Assembly: GCF_000376565.1 (NCBI RefSeq)
Contig: NZ_BARG01000079.1
Span: forward strand, 47,765-111,764
Source of the DNA: Streptomyces hokutonensis
GTDB taxonomy: Bacteria > Actinomycetota > Actinomycetes > Streptomycetales > Streptomycetaceae
Length of the DNA stretch: 64,000 bases
Direction of reading: 5' to 3'
A program made the position numbers and the translations under genes. Positions 58,419 to 64,000 of this stretch are shown piece by piece; the first letter of the stretch is position 1, and every line of letters begins with the position of its first letter. Below the pieces are notes generated by a model. The model saw only the letters and a list, made by a program, of their open reading frames with translations. It had not been told where the DNA came from and did not search any database.

Positions 58419-59108
58419 ATGACTGTCGGAGGGTGGTGCCGCACGCTGCGGGCGGGTGTGTTCGCCGCCGTCTGCGTGCTGCTCGCCGCCCTCGGCCACG
58501 TGATGATGTCCGGCGCTTTCGTCCCCTGGTGGACCATGGGCGCCGGTGCCGCCGCGACCGGCTCGACCGGCTGGTTCCTGGCCGGCCGTGAGCGCGGGCG
58601 CGGACTGATCGTCACGGTCGTGGTCGCCGCCCAGACGGTGCTTCACGAGACGTTCTCCCTGGGCCAGAACCTGATGCCCGGGAGTGGTACCACGTCGTCC
58701 GACATGGGCGGCACGGCCATGAGTTCCTCGGACTCCATGGCATCCATGTCCATGGACGCCATGGACATGAGCGGCATGGCCCACATGGCGCGCGGCTCGG
58801 CCGGCATGGGGTCTGCGCACACCATGACGGGCGGCGCCTCGTTCGGCATGCTCGCCGCCCACCTCCTCGCCGCCGTCCTGTGCGGGCTGTGGCTGGCGTA
58901 CGGCGAACGCGCCGTCTTCCGCGTCCTGCGGGCGGCGGCGGCACGGCTGGCCGAACCCCTGCGGATGCTGCTGGCGCTGCCGGTTCCGGCCCGCCGCCCG
59001 TCCGCGCGCAGACGCCGCACCCTCGCGTACCGGTCGTCCCTGGCCCGCTTCCTTCTCTGCTACTCCCTCACCTCCCGGGGACCGCCCACGGGCCCCGCTG
59101 TCGTCTGA
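58419..59108 (+). CDS. Met-rich integral membrane protein, copper-associated
   Basis: A 229-residue protein with about four helices. Between helices three and four lies a remarkable Met-rich loop (about residues 88-142): SDMGGTAMSSSDSMASMSMD, then AMDMSGMAHMARGSAGMGSA, with about 14 Met plus His in 55 residues. Met-rich loops bind Cu(I) in CopA/PcoA, Ctr and CopC proteins. I know it only as a recurring unnamed neighbour of Streptomyces copper genes. The Arg-rich C-terminus is cytosolic. Confidence 0.78.
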   Translation: MTVGGWCRTLRAGVFAAVCVLLAALGHVMMSGAFVPWWTMGAGAAATGSTGWFLAGRERGRGLIVTVVVAAQTVLHETFSLGQNLMPGSGTTSSDMGGTAMSSSDSMASMSMDAMDMSGMAHMARGSAGMGSAHTMTGGASFGMLAAHLLAAVLCGLWLAYGERAVFRVLRAAAARLAEPLRMLLALPVPARRPSARRRRTLAYRSSLARFLLCYSLTSRGPPTGPAVV

Positions 59109-59321
59109 GACAGCCGGATCCACCGGGGGCTCACCCGCACCTCGTCGTACCGCGTTCCGACGCGGAACTTCCCAGCGCCGCACGCCACTTCGTGCGACTG
59201 ACGAGCGCGAGACGAGCCCCGGGCATCGCCGTACGTCTCGCGTACGGCCGCACCCCATGTGCCGGAGAGCCGTACCCCCATCGCGGGACGTCGGCCCCGG
59301 ACGACCCGAGAAGGACACCAC

Positions 59322-59933
59322 GTGATCACTTCTGTGCTGCCCGCTCCCCGCCGGGCGGACCGTGCCGCGGCGGACGCCTCCGCCACCGCCTGGGCTCTGG
59401 CCGCCCGCAACGGCGACCCCCACGCGACCGAGCACTTCGTCCGCGCGCTCCACGGCGACGTACTGCGCTACGTCGTCCATCTCAGCGGCGACCCCCAGAC
59501 CGCGCACGACCTGACCCAGGACACGTTCGTACGAGCCCTCGACAGCCTGCCGGGTTTCGAGGGCCGTGCCTCGGCCCGCACCTGGCTGCTGTCCATCGCC
59601 CGTCGCGCGGTGGCCGACAGTTTCCGGCGGGCGGCCGCCCGACCGCGTCTGGCCGACGCCCACGACTGGCAACTGGCCCTGGAACGCGACCAGCCCCGCG
59701 ACCTGCCGGGTTTCGAGGACGGCATCGCGCTGCTCGACCTGCTGGAGACGCTGCCCGACGAGCGCCGTGAGGCGTTCGTGCTGACCCAGGTGGTCGGTCT
59801 GCCGTACGACGAGGCGGCGCGCTTCATCGGCTGCCCCGTCGGCACGATCCGCTCCAGGGTCGCCCGGGCGAGGACCACCTTGGAACGCCTGCTGCGCGAA
59901 GCCGAGACCGAGGCCGCCGTCCAGGCGGCGTGA
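59322..59933 (+). CDS. ECF-type RNA polymerase sigma factor
   Basis: A 203-residue ECF sigma factor. Region 2: VVHLSGDPQTAHDLTQDTFV and TWLLSIARRAVADSFRR; region 4: LPYDEAARFIGCPVGTIRSR. GTG at 59322 with GAGAAGGA upstream. No anti-sigma gene is adjacent and there is no C-terminal extension. It sits between the copper operon and the biosynthetic cluster, both preceded by the same GGAACTC/CGACTACT motif, so it is the obvious candidate to read that promoter. A Cys in region 4 (FIGCPVG) might be a metal or redox contact. Confidence 0.88.
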   Translation: MITSVLPAPRRADRAAADASATAWALAARNGDPHATEHFVRALHGDVLRYVVHLSGDPQTAHDLTQDTFVRALDSLPGFEGRASARTWLLSIARRAVADSFRRAAARPRLADAHDWQLALERDQPRDLPGFEDGIALLDLLETLPDERREAFVLTQVVGLPYDEAARFIGCPVGTIRSRVARARTTLERLLREAETEAAVQAA

Positions 59934-59936
59934 CGT

Positions 59937-59970
59937 GAGGGCCGGCGCCTCCTGGTGGGCGCCGGCCCTC
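59937..59970. terminator. Strong hairpin terminator after the sigma gene
   Basis: A perfect 13-bp stem (GAGGGCCGGCGCC at 59937-59949, complement at 59958-59970) has an 8-base loop and starts three bases after the sigma stop. It cleanly separates the copper/sigma block from the biosynthetic genes. Confidence 0.88.
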
Positions 59971-60010
59971 CAACTCCCCGTCACTGAAGAAGAGTTGACG
60001 GAAATTCTCG

Positions 60011-60040
60011 GGAACTCACCCGCTCTCGCTCCCGACTACT
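60011..60040 (+). promoter_or_regulatory. ECF-type promoter motif before the biosynthetic cluster
   Basis: GGAACTC at 60011-60017 and CGACTACT at 60033-60040, spacer 15 bp, identical in both words and in spacing to 55121-55150. The first cluster gene begins at GTG 60093, 53 bp downstream. Confidence 0.6.
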
Positions 60041-60092
60041 AGTGCGACGGCTCGATCCCGCGCCCGGTCGCTGCACCAGTCAGGAGGTCCGC

Positions 60093-60848
60093 GTGACGCC
60101 AGAGATAGAGGAAGCCTTCGCGGCGATCAGAGCCGTGCACGGCGCGGACGCGATCACCCGCGTCGAGCGGATGCTGGAGCCCGGTGGAGGCGGACCGCGG
60201 CACGCGCTCCAGAAGGGCGCCAAGTGGGTCCTGCCGGGACTGTCCGCGACCCCGTGGCACGACCCCTACGCCTATCCCGAACTGCTTCCGGTGGTCGAAG
60301 CGCTGGAATCGGCCCACCCGGCCGTCAAAGAAGAACTGAACTCCGCCTGGAGTTCCAGACGTGAAGCGTTCTCCGACTACGAGCACTACCTGACCCGGCA
60401 GAAGAACTGGCAGGCCCTGTACCTCTACCGGAACGGAAACCTGGTCGAGGAATCGGCCGCCATCGCGCCCACCGCATACAAGGTGCTCAAAGAGTTCGCC
60501 GTCGACACCGAGACCATCTGCCCGCTACTGGAATCCCATTTCTCCACCCTGCTGCCCGGGGCTTCCATCGCCCCGCACTGCGACCTGTGGAACTTCAGCA
60601 TCAACCTGCACCTCGCCGTCGACATCCCGGACGGATGCGACATCACCGTGGCAGGTCGGACACGGAGCTGGCGGGAAGGCCGCTGCCTGCTCTTCGACTA
60701 CTCCTTCGAGCACGAGGCGCGCAATGCCGGGAACCGGCCGCGGACCTGCCTGCTGATCGACCTGTGGCATCCGGAAACGACCCTTCCCGAACGGCAGGCG
60801 CTGGTTGCTCTCATGACGGAGATAAGGCGCCTGATGGGGGAGCAGTGA
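60093..60848 (+). CDS. Aspartyl/asparaginyl beta-hydroxylase-fold Fe(II)/2-oxoglutarate enzyme
   Basis: A 251-residue protein of the aspartyl/asparaginyl beta-hydroxylase family (PF05118-type double-stranded beta-helix). The first metal His is in SIAPHCDLWNFSINLHLAVD, and FDYSFEHEARNAGNRPRTCL carries the second His and the 2-oxoglutarate Arg, ending LLIDLWHPE. GTG at 60093 has AGGAGG five bases before it. Bacterial relatives hydroxylate free or carrier-bound amino acids in natural-product pathways. It is the first gene of the cluster, 66 bp before the MFS gene. Confidence 0.85.
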   Translation: MTPEIEEAFAAIRAVHGADAITRVERMLEPGGGGPRHALQKGAKWVLPGLSATPWHDPYAYPELLPVVEALESAHPAVKEELNSAWSSRREAFSDYEHYLTRQKNWQALYLYRNGNLVEESAAIAPTAYKVLKEFAVDTETICPLLESHFSTLLPGASIAPHCDLWNFSINLHLAVDIPDGCDITVAGRTRSWREGRCLLFDYSFEHEARNAGNRPRTCLLIDLWHPETTLPERQALVALMTEIRRLMGEQ

Positions 60849-60914
60849 ATTCCTGACATCGGCCGCAAAAACGAACCGACAGTTCTCCATTCACTTCCGA
60901 GGAGGGATCGACTG

Positions 60915-62285
60915 ATGCACGCCCGGCTGTCCCTGCTCGTGCTGGCGTTGGCCCAGCTGGTCATCGCGCTCGACTACAACATCGTCTACGTGGCCCTTCC
61001 CGAAATAGGTACGGGCCTCGGCTTTTCCGCGCACGATCTGCAATGGGTGGTGAGCGCCTACGTCGTGACGACGGGCGGCTTCCTCCTGCTGGGCGGCCGG
61101 GCGGCGGACCTGCTCGGGCGCCGCCGGACGTTCGTCGTAGCGGCACTGATCTACGCGGGCGCATCCCTGCTGGGAGGGCTCGCGGAATCCCCCGGAGTAC
61201 TGGTCGCCGTCCGGGCGCTCCAGGGCATCGGCGGATCACTGCTGTTCCCGGCCACCCTCTCCCTGATCAACACGATCTACGAGGAAGGGCCCGCCCGGAA
61301 CCGCGCCCTGGCGGTGTGGGGCGCGGCGGGGGCAGGCGGCCTGTGCTTCGGATCCCTGCTCGGCGGTGTGCTCGTCGAGGCGTTCGGCTGGCCGTCGGTG
61401 TTCTTCGCGAACGTGCCCGTCGCGGTGGGCATCGCCTGGGCGGGACGGACACTGTTCCCCGCTGACGGTCCGCGTACGGCCACCCGGCGGTTCGACGTGA
61501 CGGGCGCGCTGGCCGCGACCGGCGGCATCACGCTCCTGGTCTTCCTGCTGGTGCACGCCCCCGAAGCGGGCTGGACCAGCACACCGGCCCTGGTGAGCGG
61601 CGGTCTCTCGTTCACCCTGCTGGCCTGCTTCGCCGTCGTCGAGACCCGATCGCGCGACCCGCTCGTCCCCGCCCGGCTGTTCGCCCACCGCGGCCTGGTC
61701 GCCGCGATGGCCGTCACCGCGCTCTACAGCGCCACCTTCAGCTCACTGCCGTACTTCCTGACCCTCTACTTCCAGACCGTGCGCGGCTACAGCGCGTTCG
61801 CGACCGGCCTCGCCTTCCTCGTCCCGGCCGTGGTGACCGCGATCGGCACCCAGGTCGGCGAGCGCGGGGTGGCACGGATCGGCGTGCGCCGCATGCTGGT
61901 CGCCGGCATGGCCCTGGGAGCGGCCGGAGCCGTCGCGCTCGGACTCGCCCTCACCGGCGAGGGCTCGTACCCGCTGCTGCTGCCCGGGATCGTGCTGCTG
62001 GGTCTCGGCCAGGGCGCCGCGTGGACCGGCATGTGGATCGTCGCCGCGTCGGGGGTCGCGCCGGAGGACCAGGGCGTGGCGTCGGGCCTGGCCTCCACCA
62101 GCCTTCAGGTGGGCGGCGCGGTGGGCCTCGCGCTGCTCGTGGCGCTCGCGGGCGGTGCGGGTCAAAGTCCCCCGGGCGAAGCCCTGTTGAGCGGGATCCG
62201 GATCGCCGTGTTCGCCATAGCGGCCGGTATCGGTGGCGGCGCGCTGCTGACCCTCGCACTGCGCAGAGCGGCCCCGGCCGGATAG
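60915..62285 (+). CDS. MFS exporter, DHA2 (EmrB/QacA)-like
   Basis: A 456-residue drug/H+ antiporter-like carrier with 13-14 helices. The first is LLVLALAQLVIALDYNIVYV, followed by the DHA2 motifs LQWVVSAYVVTTGGFLLLGG, RAADLLGRRRTFV and VRALQGIGGSLLFPATLSLI. Such carriers often export the product of the neighbouring cluster and give self-resistance. An AGGAGGGA ribosome site precedes the ATG at 60915. Lies between the beta-hydroxylase and KASIII genes, all in one direction. Confidence 0.9.
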   Translation: MHARLSLLVLALAQLVIALDYNIVYVALPEIGTGLGFSAHDLQWVVSAYVVTTGGFLLLGGRAADLLGRRRTFVVAALIYAGASLLGGLAESPGVLVAVRALQGIGGSLLFPATLSLINTIYEEGPARNRALAVWGAAGAGGLCFGSLLGGVLVEAFGWPSVFFANVPVAVGIAWAGRTLFPADGPRTATRRFDVTGALAATGGITLLVFLLVHAPEAGWTSTPALVSGGLSFTLLACFAVVETRSRDPLVPARLFAHRGLVAAMAVTALYSATFSSLPYFLTLYFQTVRGYSAFATGLAFLVPAVVTAIGTQVGERGVARIGVRRMLVAGMALGAAGAVALGLALTGEGSYPLLLPGIVLLGLGQGAAWTGMWIVAASGVAPEDQGVASGLASTSLQVGGAVGLALLVALAGGAGQSPPGEALLSGIRIAVFAIAAGIGGGALLTLALRRAAPAG

Positions 62286-62363
62286 GCCGAGTCCGCACCC
62301 CGACCTCTCCGGGCCCGACGGCCCGTCATCCCCGTACCGCACCGCACCCTCAGGAGAACCGCT

Positions 62364-63458
62364 GTGCCCGTACACACCTCCAGTACGTTCGCTCCCGCCG
62401 CCGTCCTGTGCGGAGTGGCCGGCTGGGTGCCGCCCCGCGTCGTCACCAACGACGAACTCGCCGCACGGCTGGACACCGACGACACCTGGATCCGCACCCG
62501 CACCGGGATCCGCCGTCGCCACATCGCCGGGCCCGGCCAGGCCACGTCCGATCTGGCCGTCGAAGCCGGGCAACTGGCTCTGCGCAACGCCGGGTTCGAC
62601 GCAGTCGGCACCGACCCGGTCGATGCGGTGATCGTCACCACGACCACCCCCGACCGCCCCTGCCCGGCCACCGCACCCGCGGTCGCCGCGCGACTCGGCC
62701 TGCGGCAGGCGGCGGCCTTCGACGTCGGCGCGGTGTGCACCGGATTCGTCTACGGCCTCGCCACGGCCGCCGGGTTGATCGCCTCCGGTGTGGCGGCGCG
62801 GGTCCTGCTGATCGGCGCCGACACGTACTCCAGCATCGTGGACCCGTTGGACCGGGCCAACGCGATCATCTTCGGGGACGGCGCCGGAGCCGTCGTCCTG
62901 CGCGCCGGGGACAGCGACGAACCGGGAGCCGTCGGCCACTTCGACCTCGGCAGCGACGGCACGCACGAGGACCTGATCATGGTCGCTGCCGGGGGTTCCC
63001 GCCGCCGCTCCGAGGGCGGCCAACTCGCCCGGGCCGAACGGCACTTCGCGATGCGCGGCAACGAGGTCTACCGGCACGCGGTGACCCGTATGGCAGCCTC
63101 TGCCCGCGCCACCCTGAGCGGCGCCGGCCGGAAGATCGACGACGTCGACCACTTCGTGCCCCACCAGGCTAACCTGCGCATCCTGCACTCGGTCGCCGAC
63201 GACCTCGGCCTGCCCCGGGAACGCTGCGTCGCCAACGTCGACGCCGTGGGCAACACCGGTGCCGCCTCCATCCCGCTCGCCCTCGCCGACGCCGCCGCCC
63301 GGCGCGTGATCCGCCCCGGCGACCGGCTCCTCCTCACCGCCTTCGGCGGCGGACTCACCTGGGGTTCCTGCCTGTTGACCTGGCCCGAACTGCCGCCGCC
63401 CACCCGCCCCTACGACCCCATCGTCCCGTACGACACAGGAGTTGACGCCCCGTCATGA
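62364..63458 (+). CDS. 3-oxoacyl-ACP synthase III (KASIII/FabH-like)
   Basis: A 364-residue thiolase-fold KASIII. The catalytic triad is complete: C125 (VGAVCTGFVYGL), H267 (VPHQANLRIL) and N297 (GNTGAASIPLAL). The N-terminal VTNDELAARLDTDDTWIRTR and TGIRRRHIA match FabH. KASIII condenses an acyl-CoA with malonyl-ACP or transfers acyl groups. Its stop overlaps the start of the ACP gene (ATGA), so it most likely acts on that dedicated carrier. Secondary-metabolism KASIII rather than housekeeping FabH, judging by context. Confidence 0.9.
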   Translation: MPVHTSSTFAPAAVLCGVAGWVPPRVVTNDELAARLDTDDTWIRTRTGIRRRHIAGPGQATSDLAVEAGQLALRNAGFDAVGTDPVDAVIVTTTTPDRPCPATAPAVAARLGLRQAAAFDVGAVCTGFVYGLATAAGLIASGVAARVLLIGADTYSSIVDPLDRANAIIFGDGAGAVVLRAGDSDEPGAVGHFDLGSDGTHEDLIMVAAGGSRRRSEGGQLARAERHFAMRGNEVYRHAVTRMAASARATLSGAGRKIDDVDHFVPHQANLRILHSVADDLGLPRERCVANVDAVGNTGAASIPLALADAAARRVIRPGDRLLLTAFGGGLTWGSCLLTWPELPPPTRPYDPIVPYDTGVDAPS

Positions 63459-63694
63459 GAGCTGCCCCCTATGACCAGTTGGTCGAGATCCTCGCGAGAC
63501 TCCACGACACCCCGCCCGACCGGTTCACGCCCGAGGCGACCTTCGCGGACCTCGACGTCGACTCGCTGACGATGGTCGAGATCAGCATCCGCATCGAGCG
63601 CGATCTCGGCGTCACCGTCCACGACAGCGAACTGCGGCCCACCCTCACCCTCGCGGGCACGGCGGAGCTGATCGCCGCCAGACAGGCCGCCTGA
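63455..63694 (+). CDS. Acyl carrier protein
   Basis: A 79-residue ACP. The phosphopantetheine attachment Ser is S37 in ADLDVDSLTMVEISIRIE, the D-S-L motif at the start of helix II. It overlaps the KASIII gene by four bases. With the next gene it resembles the ACP-oxygenase pair (ScoB/ScoE; Rv0100/Rv0097) of isonitrile biosynthesis, where the acyl chain is activated on a stand-alone ACP. Confidence 0.9.
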   Translation: MRAAPYDQLVEILARLHDTPPDRFTPEATFADLDVDSLTMVEISIRIERDLGVTVHDSELRPTLTLAGTAELIAARQAA

Positions 63695-63733
63695 ACACCC
63701 CCACTTCCTCCGCCTACCCGAAAGGCACCTCAC

Positions 63734-64000
63734 GTGAAGATCACCGACCAGCCGGGCACGTTCCTCGGCGCGAGCGTCGAGGGCTTCGACCACGCCACCG
63801 CCTCCGACGCCGACGTCGAGACGCTCAAGCAGACCGTCTACACGAAGAAGATCGCGGTCCTGAAGGGCCAGGACCTGACCCCCGAGCAGTTCCTGGCGCT
63901 CGGCACGCGCCTCGGCCGCCCCGAGACGTACTACGAGCCCATGTACCAGCACCCGGAGGTCCCGGAGATATTCGTCTCCTCCAACGTCCCGGAGAACGGG
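63734..64000 (+). CDS. Fe(II)/2-oxoglutarate oxygenase, ScoE/Rv0097-like isonitrile synthase (3' end outside window)
   Basis: Only the first 89 residues are inside the window. GTG at 63734 starts MKITDQPGTFLGASVEGFDH. The stretch TVYTKKIAVLKGQDLTPEQF and especially RPETYYEPMYQHPEVPEIFV, followed by SSNVPENG, match my memory of ScoE and of M. tuberculosis Rv0097 (YYEPMY-H-x-PEIFVSS). These TauD-family enzymes oxidise an N-carboxymethyl beta-amino acid to an isonitrile with loss of CO2. The HxD...H iron ligands lie beyond the edge, so family membership rests on the N-terminus. Confidence 0.78.
   Translation, partial: MKITDQPGTFLGASVEGFDHATASDADVETLKQTVYTKKIAVLKGQDLTPEQFLALGTRLGRPETYYEPMYQHPEVPEIFVSSNVPENG

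Noticed and set aside
59164..59190. GGAACTT upstream of the ECF sigma gene as an autoregulatory promoter
   Set aside because: The -35-like word is close, but no CGACTACT-like word follows at the right spacing (best is CGCCACTT at a different distance). Autoregulation is not supported.
59995..60000. TTGACG as a sigma-70 -35 before the beta-hydroxylase gene
   Set aside because: No acceptable -10 occurs at 16-19 bp spacing; the GGAACTC/CGACTACT pair is a better promoter candidate.
1..64000. CRISPR arrays, tRNA or rRNA genes, insertion sequences, integrase and attachment sites
   Set aside because: I looked for regularly spaced repeats, CCA-end cloverleaf patterns, transposase motifs and long flanking repeats and found none. 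Very short or degenerate examples could have been missed by eye.

Overview
The window is chromosomal DNA of a high-GC actinomycete, almost certainly a Streptomyces. Third codon positions are nearly all G or C, GTG and TTG starts are common, many stops and starts overlap as ATGA or GTGA, and mycothiol-linked, CGNR, SpoIIE-phosphatase, LLM-monooxygenase and DUF6194 families recur. The mix of small regulator-plus-enzyme loci, a probable second enolase and many transporters fits an arm or arm-proximal region. No rRNA, tRNA, CRISPR array, prophage or insertion sequence was seen. Both ends cut through genes.

Layout. 1-8 kb: end of a flavoprotein dehydrogenase, a DinB/maleylpyruvate-isomerase-like protein, a TetR/MMPL exporter pair, a MarR/quinone-oxidoreductase pair, a GlxA-type regulator and a small monooxygenase. 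8-12 kb: enolase divergent from an HxlR regulator fused to a peroxiredoxin domain, then a MerR/SDR operon. 12-16 kb: an apparently leaderless operon encoding an alanyl-tRNA editing protein, an XRE-cupin regulator and a threonine aldolase, facing a glutamate decarboxylase. 16-25 kb: two MFS carriers, a TMEM175-like protein, a cupin, an esterase, several regulators and a TetR/FBP pair with a clear operator. 25.8-28.9 kb: a cobalamin riboswitch and a BtuCDF-type ABC importer. 29-31 kb: an ECF41 sigma factor with its CMD partner and a matching promoter. 33-43 kb: a signalling block with a response-regulator phosphatase, a histidine kinase, a single-domain receiver, two MarR/SpoIIE pairs in mirror order, an anti-sigma-type ATPase and an STAS protein. 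43-51 kb: a PobA-like hydroxylase, a hydrolase, and a sulfur-type leader peptide followed by two LLM monooxygenases. 53.8-55 kb: a second cobalamin riboswitch and the cobalt transporter CbtBA.

55-64 kb is the most interesting part. A copper operon (small Met/His-rich protein, CopA-type P-ATPase, PCuAC-like protein, Met-rich membrane protein) is followed by an ECF sigma gene, a strong terminator, and the start of a biosynthetic cluster: an aspartyl/asparaginyl beta-hydroxylase-fold enzyme, an MFS exporter, a KASIII, an acyl carrier protein and the N-terminus of an Fe(II)/2-oxoglutarate enzyme. That N-terminus closely resembles, from memory, the isonitrile-forming ScoE/Rv0097 family. Isonitrile products are known copper ligands (chalkophores). 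The copper operon and the cluster share an ECF-like promoter motif with identical spacing (GGAACTC-N15-CGACTACT), and the sigma gene lies between them. I infer one copper-linked regulon that joins metal handling to the biosynthesis of an isonitrile metallophore.
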